DNA of 64,000 bases from Linum tenue (lineage: Eukaryota; Streptophyta; Magnoliopsida; Malpighiales; Linaceae): NCBI GenBank assembly GCA_946122785.1, contig CAMGYJ010000006.1:48752066-48816065 (forward strand). The letters are read 5' to 3'. Positions 54,154 to 64,000 of the stretch are shown here, piece by piece. Position 1 is the first letter of the stretch, and every line of letters begins with the position of its first letter. Made by a program: the position numbers and the translations under genes. The notes under the pieces are model-generated. The model had not been told where the DNA came from. It saw only the letters and a program-made list of their open reading frames with translations, and ran no database searches.

Positions 54154-55569
54154 TGATAATGGGTATTTGCACGTGTTTGCACCCTTAGTCTTATCCGTTT
54201 GCGGCTTGTAGCCGTGCATTTTTTGGGCCTATTTTACGCTGGGTTGTGCTACTTTGTCACATTTCAGTCCTAGACGTCGAAGGGAAGGCTAGGCATGAGT
54301 ATCAGGGCTTTTGGAGGTCATTCGGTCGAGCTTGGGTCAAAACACGGGCAGGAGGCCTGAAGAGCATGACCGTGTACACGGACGAGCACGCTAGTGTTTT
54401 TTATGCCGAGAGCTGAACTGATGAAGAAGCAAAACACGGGTAGGACTAAGAATAGCAAGGCCGTGTTTCAGACCGTGTTATTTATGCCGAGAGGTTGCTT
54501 TTGGAGGTTGCTGCGAAGTCCAAAACACGGGTATGACCGTGTTTTAGGGCGACGCGGGCGTGTTTTAAACACGTGGCGTGAACACGGACGGGCAAAAGAA
54601 AAGCTCGGCCGTGTCCTCGGCCATGCTTTGCCCAGAATCGGGCTTTTGAGGCAGATTCAAGCAAAATGCGAGGAATCGAGTTTTTTGAGCAGAAAATAGA
54701 GTTTTAGAGAGAGAAAGTGGGAAGAACAAACCCTAGGAGCTATTTGGAGTGGATTTCTTACCATTGAAGCCCAGATTGCATCCTCAGGAGTGAAGATCGA
54801 CATCCCAGAGCATATTTTACTCATCTTTATGATAATGACTACTCTGATTTCTGTTTTCCTCTCCCTCTCTCTATGGAGTAGAACCCTCTCTCACTTGGGT
54901 ATGAAGAACCCTAGTTCCATGTGTTAGGAATCTTGATTGTAATGACTTTGGGTTGATATACTGATGGATTTTAATCGATTGATGCATGATTCATTGAGTC
55001 AATTGAAGCCTGATCATCTTTTCTTGATTTCTGTTGCAACATGAGATAGATAGAATCTGATTAGGTTGTTAGAGCTTCATCAATCGGTAGTGGTAGATTG
55101 GTTATACGAGAGTTAATCGGTTTACTGCTTTGTACTGGAATCCAATTCCAGTAGTGGAGTTCTGTGCTTATTGCCTCAGCAGTCTATCCCGATGAAGGTT
55201 AGTCGCCTGCCGGTTAGTCTGCCTGAGAGGGCTTGTCAGCTTAAGAGATTCCAAGCTACTGTCGGATCTTCTGTAGTTTAATCAACAGTTAATCAACCCA
55301 GGGTAATTACAACCTTGACCTAACTAAGGAGCTAGGGGGACTCATTCCCGAGTGACTCTTCCCTTGCTAAAGAACTTTGAACCATTTCATGCTTTCTTAC
55401 TGCTTTTAGTTAAAATCACAATCACTAGACTTAGTTTGCTAGATAATAGATAATCACGGAGTAGGCAGTAGATCTAGACCCCGGGTTAACAAATAGAGCT
55501 TGCCACTTACTGCACTTCCAGACTGCGATTACACTTGGTCGCTGTTTGGTGTTGTGTTTTAGCGTGTCA
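54154..55569 (+). repeat. 5' LTR of satellite-resident Athila-like element
   Basis: 1416 bp, TGATAATGGGTATTTGCACG to GCGTGTCA. Contains several ACACGGG/CCGTGTT words at 54340-54620, the shared CTATGGAGTAGAACCCTCTC block near 54872, and a tRNA-Asp primer site 6 bp after its end. The ORFs at 54394-54699 lie within it and are not genes. Confidence 0.85.
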
Positions 55570-55575
55570 AGTTTT

Positions 55576-55593
55576 TGGCGCCGTTGCCGGGGA
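55576..55593 (+). other. primer binding site, tRNA-Asp (perfect)
   Basis: TGGCGCCGTTGCCGGGGA, an exact complement of the plant tRNA-Asp 3' end including CCA, as used by Athila-type elements. Confidence 0.9.
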
Positions 55594-55708
55594 CTTTTAG
55601 GTTATTGTGGAAACGTGAAAGTTTGTTACTCTAGCTTTTTCTTTACTGCATTCTCTCTCTTCCACCTTGTGCATTCACGGGTTGTGTTTGCATTCTGTGT
55701 GCAGGTAG

Positions 55709-57213
55709 TGCATGACCCGTAGCCAGTCGGGAGATTTACTACCATTAGACCAAGAGCTTAAACGGACCTGTAGGAATTTCAAGCGGGCTTTAAAGGCGCG
55801 ACTGGCTGCGGAGGAAGCTCTAGCACAGCTGCAAATTGCCGAGGAGGAAGAAATGGGTGACCCACAGAATAATGATGTGGTCATCCCCGAGGAGCACACC
55901 ATGGGGTATTACTAGACCGCCAGAGCTACGAACATGAGGTCTCCCATCTAGCACCCTCAAGTTCCAGCAAAGAACTTTGAGGTGAGCACCTCTGTCATCA
56001 CCACGCTGCGCGATTCGGTGGTATTCCGTGGCAAGGAGGGGGAGTGCTCCCGATCACACCTGAGGCGATTCCACGAGCTCATCGATGGGATCAAGATCAA
56101 TGGGGTCCTAGCCGATGCCATCCAGCTGTGGTATTTCCCATTTACTTTGGAGGGGCAAGCCAAGGAGTGGCTGGACACTCGAACTCCAGGCTCGATCACC
56201 ATGTTCGGCAACCTGGCGGACAAGTTCCTCATCCGCTACCATTCTCTGTCCAAGACGACGGACCTGTAGAAGTAAATCACCCACTTTGCTCAGGATGAAG
56301 ATGAGACCATTCGGGATGCTTGGGAGAGATACACCAGTCTTTTCCTCAACTGTCCCAGCCATGGTTTTACCGACGCCTTCAAGGTGGGCACCTTCGACCA
56401 TGCCCTCTTCCCGGAAGACAAGCAGCTGATTGACTCGGTTTGCGGCGGGAATATGCTCACCAAGACACCGCCACAGCTGAATCAACTTTTTGAAGAGATG
56501 GCAGAGCAGGGCTATGATTGGGGAAATGCGAGGAGATCGAGACGAGCACCAGGGCGGGGTGTGCATGTTGTAGCCACCTAGTCGTCAGATTTGGTGCAGG
56601 TGGTATCGAAACTGGTTTCAGCCATCGATTGCTTTGGAAAGATTTCAGGTAGAGGACAACAGCAGGCGATGCACTGCCAGTGGTGTGAAAGCTCCCATCA
56701 CACCGTGGAGGACTGTCAGGCGATGAGGGAGTCGTCTACTCCCTAGGAGCAGGTGGACTTCATCGGCAATGCCAGGCGTTTCGACTTCTACAGCAACACT
56801 TACAACGAGGGGTGACGCCAGCATCCCAACTTCTCCTAGGTTGGGGCCAATCCTAGACCAACAGTCTCCCAGGGACCGCCAGGCTTCCAGAGGCCTCCTT
56901 ACTAGCCTAGACAAGGGCAATTTCAGTAGCAATAGCCTCTTTACCCGCCCAGACAGAGGCCAGTTCCTCCTCAGTCACAGGTGCGGCCATTTCATCAGTC
57001 AGGGGCAGCCCCGCAGCCCTAGTGCAGAGTGATCCAATGGCGGAATTGCGAGATCTGTTGGGTTCTCTGGCCACCTCCAGTGCAAACAAGTTCAATAATA
57101 TCCAGCAGTTCATGGAGAAAGATTCAGGTAAATTCTTGAAGCTAGAAGCTGGCCCCAGAAACACGCAGGCTTTGTTGAGCGATATCCAAACCCAGCTTGG
57201 GATACAACCTTGA
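55709..57213 (+). pseudogene. Athila-like gag with many transition-type stops
   Basis: The frame from ATGACCCGTAGCC at 55709 gives LLPLDQELKRT, a coiled-coil-like stretch (ALKARLAAEEALAQLQIAEE), the gag core (KINGVLADAIQLWYFPFTLE, ITHFAQDEDETIRDAWERYT, FPEDKQLIDSVCGG), a zinc-finger-like CQWCESSHHTVEDC and QVDFIGNARR. In-frame stops occur at 55913, 55949, 56267, 56273, 56579, 56744, 56813, 56837, 56903, 56927, 56933 and 57020. Most sit where Gln or Trp is expected from context, i.e. CAG/CAA to TAG/TAA or TGG to TGA/TAG. A frame change near 57015 precedes the last segment (MAELRDLLGSLATSSANKFN). Truncated at 57202 by the fused LTR. Confidence 0.8.
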
Positions 57214-57456
57214 CCTAACTAAGGAGCTAGGGGGACTCATTCCTGAGTGACTCTTCCCTTGCTAAAGAACTTTGAACCATTTCCTGCTTTCTTACTGCTT
57301 TTAGTTAAAATCACAATCACTCGACTTAGTTTGCTAGATAATAGATAATCACGGAGTAGGCAGTAGATCTAGACCACGGGTTGACAAATAGAGCTTGCCA
57401 CTTACTGCATTTCCGGACTGCGATTACACTTGGTCGCAGTTTGGTGTTGTGTTTTA
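57203..57456 (+). repeat. 3' LTR remnant (last 254 bp)
   Basis: Matches 55309-55562 with about eight differences and lacks the final GTGTCA of the 5' LTR. It joins the satellite directly on its right side. Confidence 0.9.
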
Positions 57457-58860
57457 GTGGTGTTGAAGAATTTTGTGTCGACAACGAGTTTCGCACGTAG
57501 AAGGGTTGCTTTTTTGTAATTAACCAAAGCTTGGAGGTGTTTTTGCGCCATTAAGGTTCTAATTAATTTTCTTATGACAATTGAACCCAATTTTAACCCA
57601 AAGCAATGGGTATTCAACCAGGTTAAAGCGAGTTGAATTCGGTGTTGACGAATTTTGTGTCGACAACGAATTTTTGTACGTTCGATGGGTGTTTTTTTGT
57701 ATTTAACCAAAGCTTGGAGGTGTTTTTGTGCCATTAATGTTTTAATTAATTTTTTATATGACAATTGAACCCAATCTCAACCCAAATTAATAGGTATTCG
57801 ACCTAATTCGACCCGTTTAAAGCAAGTTGAACCCGATGTTGACGAATTTTGTGTCGACAATGAGTTTTGCACGTAGAAGGATTGCTTTTTTGTAATTAAC
57901 CAGAGCTTGGAGGTGTTTTTGTGCCATTAAGGTTCTAATTAATTTTCTTATGACAATTGAACCCAATTTCAACCCAAATCAATTTGTATTCCACCAGGTT
58001 AAAGCGAGTTGAACCAGGTGTTGACGAATTTTGTGTCGACAACAAGTTTTGCACGTAGAAGTGTTACTTTTTTTGTAATTAACCAAAGCTTGGATGTATT
58101 TTTGTTCCGTTAAGGTTCTAATTAATTTTCTTATGACAATTGAACCAATTCCAACTCAAATCAATGGGTATTCGATATAATTCAACATCTTAAAGCGAGC
58201 TGAACCTGTTGTTAACGAATATTTTGTTGACAATGAGTTTTACATGTATAAATAAAAAAACTCTTTTTGTAATTAACCAAAGCTTGGAGGTGTTTTTGTG
58301 CCATTATGGTTTTAATTAATTAACTTATTACAATTGAACCCAATTTCAGCCCAAATCAATCAGTATTCGACCCGGTTAAAGTGAGTTGAACTTGATGTTG
58401 ACGAATTTTGTGTTGACAAGAGGTTTACACGCTTAAATATTTGGTCGAGGAAGGGTTTTACACGCTTTTGTAATTGTTGGATTGTACTCGACAATTAAAA
58501 TTTGAAAAATTTGCTATCTTTTTACGATTTGTACTCGACAATGAGTTTTACTTACTTAAATCAATGAATATTTTTCCTTATTCGACACGATTTAAGCGAG
58601 TTGAACTCAATGTTAAAGTGATTTGAACTCACTCGGTATTTGTGCTAATTTGACCTAGTTGGGTCGGTTGAATTTGTTCAAAAACTCGCCCCACTTGCCT
58701 TTGCTGGTTTTAAAATTTAATTATTATTTTGTTTTTACTATTATTTTTGACGAATTTTAGATCGACAACGAGTTTTACACACTTAAATCAATTTCCATTC
58801 GACCCGGTTAAAGAGAGTTAAACTCGATGTTGACGAATTTTGGGTTTCCTAACTAATTCT
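57457..58860. repeat. satellite array, right block
   Basis: The same monomer resumes in phase after the retroelement: anchors near 57557, 57741, 57930, 58113 and 58310. Subtracting the insertion, the unit that spans it is about 196 bp, as expected. From about 58440 the units become irregular and fade by 58860. Confidence 0.85.
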
Positions 58861-60235
58861 TTTAACGACAATTAAACCCCAATGGTATTCAATCTAACTC
58901 GACCTATTGTTGGCAAATTTTTTGGAAGTTTGAAGGACTATTTGGGTAATGCTTGCTGCTTTTGATTTTTGTTTTATTATTTATTCCCACATCCGGAATA
59001 AAAAAAACAATCGACTCAAGCAAAACGGATTAAACCTGGTGTTATTTGGGAAGTTTGAAGGATTATTTGGGAAAGAATTGCTTCTTTGTTTTTTTTCATT
59101 TTTCTTATAAAAAAACTAATTGGGAGAGTCACATGACCATTTTGTAATTAAATGAAACTTTGGTGGTCTTTTATTTTTTTGGTTGATTTTCGTTCTTGCC
59201 TTCTTCCCAATCATACGATTTTCCCCATATGCAACTGATAGCCATAGCCACAAAACAACATATTGATCTATGAAACCAAAAAAAATAAAACCCTCCAATC
59301 TCTTAGGAAGATGATCTTCACGGGCTGGCGTTGTCGGGATTGACGAAGATGGCTGGTGTGGACGCCTACCTACCGATGTCGATGATGGATCGATTCCAGC
59401 ATTGACGATGATGGTTGGTGTGAATGGCGGCCTAACGATGCCCATGGTGATTCGATGGCAACGACGAGGCTAGTGGGATGGCGATGGCGAGTTTGGCATT
59501 CGTCTAGTAGTGTTCGGCGACACCGAGCAGAGGCGGTCGAGGAGAGCACAGCAAAGTTGGGAGGCGAACTACAAAGGAAATTATAGGTGAGAAGGGTTCA
59601 AATTGTATCCCTCAAAGGTTGACAACTTTTGAAAATTAGTCCGATTTTTTTAGCTCTGGTTTGATTTCATTTGTGGCTAAAACTATACAATTGAAGAGAA
59701 TTCAAAAGTATGTTGAGACATTTAGCAGCTTAGTTTGGTTGAGGGTCTCCTGATCACTGTACACTCCATCATTAGTGAGCTTCTTAATCAATCTTCTTTG
59801 TCTTCCTTCGTGACTTTAAATAATGTTTTCTTTCATTGCAGTGGTACCTGAGAGGGTGTCGCAGTGACTGGTTTCTATTTTCTGCTAAGTAGCTTCTCAT
59901 TTTGTATATGGTTAGGGGAACGAAGTATGGAGGGGAATGGCAGAAGGGAGGTGGGCAAGGGAATGACGCAAGGCCATTTCTGGGCAGGGTAACGACAAAG
60001 AGATGGATTATAATAAGAGAAAGCAACAAAGGAAGAACTTGAAGGTAATCTAATTTTCTATAAAGTTGTTATTTTTTGATAAGTAGCTTTCAGTAAATGG
60101 TGGTGAGCTAGGCCTAAAATGATATATGAGTTTAGAGAAGGCAATGCAAGGATCAAGTATGGCTTATTTCAAAGGTGTGTTCTTTTTTTATGAAACTGTA
60201 GGGACGCTTCATAGTGCTTATTTTAGAATTCGATC
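58861..60235. other. intergenic, no recognised gene
   Basis: Decaying satellite-like words up to about 59060, then unique-looking sequence. The ORFs at 59116-59445 and 59784-60029 (minus) have no recognisable motif. Confidence 0.45.
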
Positions 60236-60344
60236 ATGGAAAATCCAAGAGGACAACTGATGTCTGCTGGAATTGTGAGTGATCAATGTCTTTATCTCAT
60301 TAAAGAATTATGCTATTTGTTTTTGTATTTGGAGTATTATAGGT

Positions 60345-61060
60345 TTGAGTTCCGAAGTTACCTGAGGAGGCACAAGATCAGGAGACAACTGACTTGTCCG
60401 AGGACACCACAACAGAATGGTGTGGCTGAAAGAAAAAAACAAACATCTTGCAGAGATAGTCAGAAGTATGCTACATGCCAAGAACGTGCCAGGAAGATTT
60501 TGGGCTGAGTGTATGAAGACTACAGTGTACGTCACCAACAAACTTCCTCAAGCAAGGTTGGGATTGACATCTCCATTTGAGAAGTTATGGAAGATGAAGC
60601 CAACGGTTAGTCATCTCCGAGTGTTTGGATGGGTTTGCTATGTCTTAGTCTCTGACCAAGAAAGAAGCAAGTTCGACAAGAAAGCAAGAAAATGCATCTT
60701 TCTTGGGTATGACAACGAGAGAAAAGGTTGGAGATGCTATGACCTGACAACAAATAAGGTGATGGTTTCAAGAAATGTTGTGTTTGATGAAACATCATCC
60801 TGGTGGCCGCCTCAAGAAGTGTTACTCCCTAATGACCAGGAGAGTGATGATCAGTTTCAACAGATTGAGAGGGAGGAATCAAAGTTGAAGGATGATCCAA
60901 AAGAGAAGGTGAATGAGCCTAATAATGAAGGAACAAGTAAGAGGGCAAGTTTTGGAAAACAGGAGTGTACCAGGAGATTCGTGAAGAAGATCGACCGAGT
61001 CAGTTTGAAGAATTTAAAGAAGACTCAGAAAAAGATCTACCAGAACTCAGAAGGTCGCAA
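60345..61060 (+). pseudogene. copia integrase C-terminal fragment
   Basis: Reads RRQLTCPRTPQQNGVAERK, with the catalytic Glu in VAERK, then after a frame change KHLAEIVRSMLHAKNVPGRF, then AECMKTTVYVTNKLPQARLG, HLRVFGWVCYVLV, KKARKCIFLGYDNERKGWRC and NVVFDETSSWW. This matches the end of the copia integrase core and its C-terminal GKGY-type domain. The hinge RRSxxIRxxNPKYANIAYIEEAV (61050-61110) follows in another frame. The first two catalytic Asp residues lie upstream and are absent. Confidence 0.8.
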
Positions 61061-61378
61061 ATGATCAGAATGCTAAATCCTAAATATGCAAATATAGCAT
61101 ATATTGAAGAAGCAGTTTCACCGAAGAAGTATGCTGAATCGAAAAGGAGATTGAGAGCAACATATGCTCAGAGACGAAATGATAAATTTATGAAGTATCG
61201 AAGGAATCTCAAGAGCAAGTATGTCCTGGATCGAGTCTATAAGAGGCAAGAGACGAGAAGAGGATTATTCCGACATATAGCGAATGATGTCGCTAACATG
61301 GAGCAATATGGACATAAGAAGAAGTACAAGGACGGTAAGAAGATCAAATATATTTTAAGGGGAGAATTGAAGAATTAA
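60965..61378 (+). pseudogene. hinge and unplaced basic tail after integrase
   Basis: 137 codons: DRPSQFEEFKEDSEKDLPEL, NPKYANIAYIEEAVSPKKYA, then a very basic stretch (KRRLRATYAQRRNDKFMKYR) ending RGELKN at 61378. The first third is the pre-RT hinge of copia pol. The basic part does not match RT or RNase H that I can recognise and may be the product of deletion and frame change. It overlaps the LTR start by a few bases. Confidence 0.45.
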
Positions 61379-61802
61379 AATATATTTTAAATAAATAATG
61401 TTAGTTGGGATATTTTGTAAACAATAAATGGAGAGAATTCTAGAGATTGAAGAATGGAGAAGAGTGGCCGTGAGGCTTGGGAATTCTCTAGAAAAGAATT
61501 AAAATAATAATTGCTAGGGAGATTTTTTGTGGGTTTATGTCGGTTATGGAGTGTATAAATAGGGGAAGCCACTTGAGTGTTTGATGTGTGGAGTGAAGTG
61601 GATAAAAGAAGAAAGAAACGAATAATAGAAGTGAGAGTTGTCTCACGTGAGTGAGAGGAGAAGTGTGAGTGAGTGTGTTGTGAGTTATGAGAGCAAATTG
61701 AGTGTGGTGAGGTTTATGTTTGTAAGTGTGAGCTCTCTTATAAAATAATAAAATAGTGAGTGAAGTTTGTGAAAGCGTCAATTTAGCTCACTAAATTCAA
61801 CA
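61367..61802 (+). repeat. 3' LTR of truncated copia element
   Basis: Starts TTGAAGAATTAAAATA (TGTTGAAG-like, first bases changed) right after the polypurine tract and ends AAATTCAACA. Has a TATA box GTGTATAAATAGGGG at 61551-61565. U5 is rich in GTGAGTGAG words. Confidence 0.75.
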
Positions 61803-61918
61803 GTTTGATTAGATTTAGTTTTAGTTGTTCCTTTGTAGGTGATTGAGTAGTGGTTAGAGATTGTTGTACGCAAGTAGTACCTTCTACACATTAGCCCCAT
61901 TCCCATTTTACACCTTCT

Positions 61919-63590
61919 ATGTAACATTCCGATACTTTTAAACAAACCGAAAACTCAAGGCTCTGGAGCCGACCAAAATAGTGTTAAAAAATCTCAATAA
62001 ATCAAATAATTCCAAGTATTTTCCACAAGAAATTCAAACGAAATGCGCTAAACAGTTGGGCGACCCAAATCCATAGTAAACAAAACAACTCAAACTCAAA
62101 ACCTTCCATATCCAGTTTATATACTCATGATCAAGAACAAAAATAATAAAAATAACTATAGCTCTAACTCTTCGTTGAGCTCCTCTCGATCTCGTCTACT
62201 CTGGAGCGGCTTCCCGCCTCGTTTTGCCTCTTCTCGAAGTCCACCTCTGCTAACACTTCCTCGACCTGGTGAGTGAGAAGGGTCAGTCTCGTCGTTACTT
62301 CCTAAGGTATTTGCCCTAGGCAAACTCCCTACTAACACGTTGTTAGAGTTTTCCTCGTAGCACGAAAGCCGTTCTCGCTTTCTGCTCTTAAATAATCATC
62401 CTTTCTACTAGATTATAGAAGTTCTCTACTTCTATCCTGAAATCATAGAAGTTCTCTACTTCTATCCTTAAATCATAGACATTAAAACCAGGGACCACCG
62501 CGTTACATCTCGTCGTCCGATGTCCCAACCCTAGTATGGCAACCGTGTTACGTCTCGCCGTCCGGTTGCATACCCAACTTGGCAATGGCACTGCGTTACG
62601 TCTCGACGTCCAGTCCATGCCCAGTCAACTACTGCGTTACGTCTCACCATCTAGCAGTGACCCTAACATACTCGATCGAATGTCGCGTTATGTCTCGGCG
62701 TCTAGCAGTGATTCGACAATCTACCGCATCTAATAGTGGCCCAACCACCCGGGGGTTCATCTTACCATTTACCATACATCCATACATTCACATACATAGC
62801 ACAACGCGTGCCTCCACCTTAAGTAGGCGGTGGGATGCCTCACACACACAATCGCGCATACTTGAAAATTAATTAAATAATAATTTGAAATGAAAAGCTT
62901 AAACTAAAAGCCATCTTCGGAGATTTAATCCCCTTTACACTCACCTCAAAACGATGACTCCTCGATTCCTTCCTCGAAGAAATCCCTCCTTAGCCGAATT
63001 ATCTCGGGAAACCTATTGATAACAAATTCATTTTCTTAGATGACCTTTCTCGATTTAAAACCCCTTTTTATTTACCCAAACACCCTATCCTCAAAGTCAT
63101 ATCCTCAAACCTCATTCTAAAGATCCATTAACCTCATTCAACAATTTTCTAGAAGAAACCCCTTTAAAACTGACAATTTTTCCTAATTAACTTCGTCTTG
63201 GACGAATTTTTCACCTAACTCGAGCCCCCTTAAAAAAATTCGGATAACAATTTTCCCATTTCAATCAGACGACCCAAGATCATGGAAATTATCAAACTCT
63301 TCAAACACCTCGAAAGGATTTTTATTTAAATAAAATCGTCATTCATTTAATTTCTAAAAATAGTAATTCATTTTCAAAAATTCCAAAATTAAATCACATG
63401 TATCTACTAGAGCTACTTCAATTATAAAATTGTTAAACCCATAAAAACCACTCTAAGTGGCACGAAACAATTTAAACAACTAAAAATACATTTCTGAAAA
63501 TTCTCTGCAGTTTTAGTGACCACCCAAAATCTGTCACTAAAAGCCTGTAAAGTCTGTCGCTAAAAAGTAAAAACCCAGAATTGCACCCTT
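61919..63590. repeat. LTR-like non-coding region, probable gypsy LTR
   Basis: Begins TGTAACATTCCGATACTTTT, a start reminiscent of Tekay/Del-type LTRs (TGTAACRCCCCGA). It contains a two-copy repeat of ATAGAAGTTCTCTACTTCTA (62417-62470) and the five-copy GTTACGTCTCG motif listed separately. The end is not defined and no primer site was found, so the call is tentative. The ORFs at 62156-62872 are not believed. Confidence 0.35.
62500..62708. repeat. five-copy GCGTTACGTCTCGNCGTCC motif
   Basis: Near-identical 20-bp words at about 62500, 62543, 62590, 62632 and 62682, spaced 42-50 bp, each followed by variable sequence with CCA or GCAGT. All are in the same orientation. Confidence 0.8.
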
Positions 63591-63596
63591 ACTAAA

Positions 63597-64000
63597 AATC
63601 ACCAAATCGATTGATCTAACTCAAAGGGCTCTTCTCCTCTCTGATAAACCGTATATACGTCATAATCGCCCTCTTTTTCGATTTGACGCCCGCTGGGCTG
63701 ATAATCCTGAGGTCAAGGCTATGGTAGAATACGTTTGGAAAGAAGAAATACCGGGTACTCCATGTACCGTCTTTGGGAGCGTCTTAAGAAACTCTGGCAT
63801 TTGCTCTATGATTGGAGTAGGGAGGGGACAACGAACTCGGTGCGCAATATTAGAACCCTCCAGGCTGTGATTGAGCGTATTAAATTAGTCCATCCTATTA
63901 ACTGGGACGAAACTCGTATCCTGGAAAAAGAGTTGACAAGACAATGGGAGGCGAAAGAGATCTATTGGCAACAGAAGTCTCGTGTCAGATAGATAAAAAA
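63597..64000 (+). pseudogene. LINE ORF2 fragment (endonuclease-RT linker), runs off window
   Basis: Plus-strand frames read LFRFDARWADNPEVKAMVEY then, in another frame, RLWERLKKLWHLLYDWSREG, then INWDETRILEKELTRQWEAK and IYWQQKSRVR-stop-IKK. This is the linker of plant L1 ORF2 that ends in the conserved YWxQKSRxxWLxxGDRNTKFF segment; the TAG replaces Trp or a neighbouring residue. RT would lie beyond the window. At least one frame change near 63760. Confidence 0.65.

Larger units (their letters stand above)
54154..57456 (+). mobile_element. Athila-like element inserted in the satellite, deleted
   Basis: 5' LTR (54154-55569), intact primer site, gag, then an abrupt jump at about 57202 into the last 254 bp of a 3' LTR (57203-57456). 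The deletion removed the rest of gag, all of pol and the front of the 3' LTR. The two LTR parts differ at roughly eight positions in 253 bp. The element splits one satellite unit. Confidence 0.85.
60340..61802 (+). mobile_element. truncated Ty1/copia element: integrase C-terminus and 3' LTR
   Basis: Plus strand. Integrase C-terminal half, the hinge before RT, a short unplaced coding tail, a polypurine tract AAGGGGAGAA (61358-61367) and a 436-bp LTR. RT and RNase H are missing. The 5' half of the element is not present. Confidence 0.75.

Noticed and set aside
59116..59445. 109-codon minus-strand ORF as a gene
   Set aside because: No domain, low-complexity Pro/Ser/Thr start, no promoter or splice evidence.

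Overview
This is a stretch of nuclear DNA from a flowering plant, probably a eudicot, and nearly all of it is transposable elements. The evidence is AT-rich intergenic DNA, GT-AG introns, Athila-like LTRs primed by tRNA-Asp, a Sirevirus-type Ty1/copia element, plant LINEs with DUF4283 ORF1 proteins and a tethered RNase H, several Mutator-like elements (MULEs) and one phytocyanin gene, the only ordinary host gene I can defend. The 100-N run at 38171-38270 marks a draft-assembly gap. No rRNA, tRNA, CRISPR array or bacterial operon was seen.

Layout. 1-745: tandem repeat with a hAT-like MITE. 746-7860: Athila-like element with LTR, PBS, a gag and a duplicated gag-C/protease block but no RT or integrase. 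7861-9434: a related LTR on the minus strand. 10209-18204: a two-gene MULE (MULE-1) with a plant mobile domain (PMD) gene on the plus strand converging on a MuDR-type transposase on the minus strand, lying inside an older repeat (10125-19430). 19440-21180: MITEs and an old repeat. 21290-27540: two LINEs. 27659-28138: a long inverted-repeat MITE. 28443-29777: phytocyanin gene. 29900-38170: AT-rich DNA with MITEs, LINE fragments and a short-LTR element. 38171-45537: young Sirevirus-like copia element on the minus strand. 45538-52254: probable non-coding LTR element (LARD-like) carrying MITEs and an intact MULE (MULE-2, 47203-51222). 52735-58860: satellite of about 190 bp, split at 54154-57456 by a deleted Athila-like element. 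60340-61802: copia fragment with 3' LTR. 61919-63590: LTR-like DNA. 63597-64000: LINE fragment running off the window.

Most notable are the two MULEs. MULE-1 pairs a transposase with a PMD gene of six cleanly spliced exons, has 16 or so short palindromes just inside its TIRs, and carries the same 181-bp MITE in an intron of each gene. MULE-2 has 285-bp TIRs, a perfect 9-bp target duplication and an uninterrupted five-exon, 794-codon transposase with all catalytic residues, so it may be autonomous. Secondary points: nearly every stop in the satellite-resident gag is a CAG/CAA or TGG codon changed by a transition; the Sirevirus-like element has an extra plant-transposon-type ORF and a deleted RT; and one MULE-type MITE can be compared with its own empty site elsewhere in the window.

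Functionally the window is a nested record of insertions. The phytocyanin would be a secreted copper protein. The TE proteins (gag, protease, integrase, RT, transposase, PMD) are mostly broken except for the MULE-2 transposase. All calls come from reading sequence by eye; no database search was possible.
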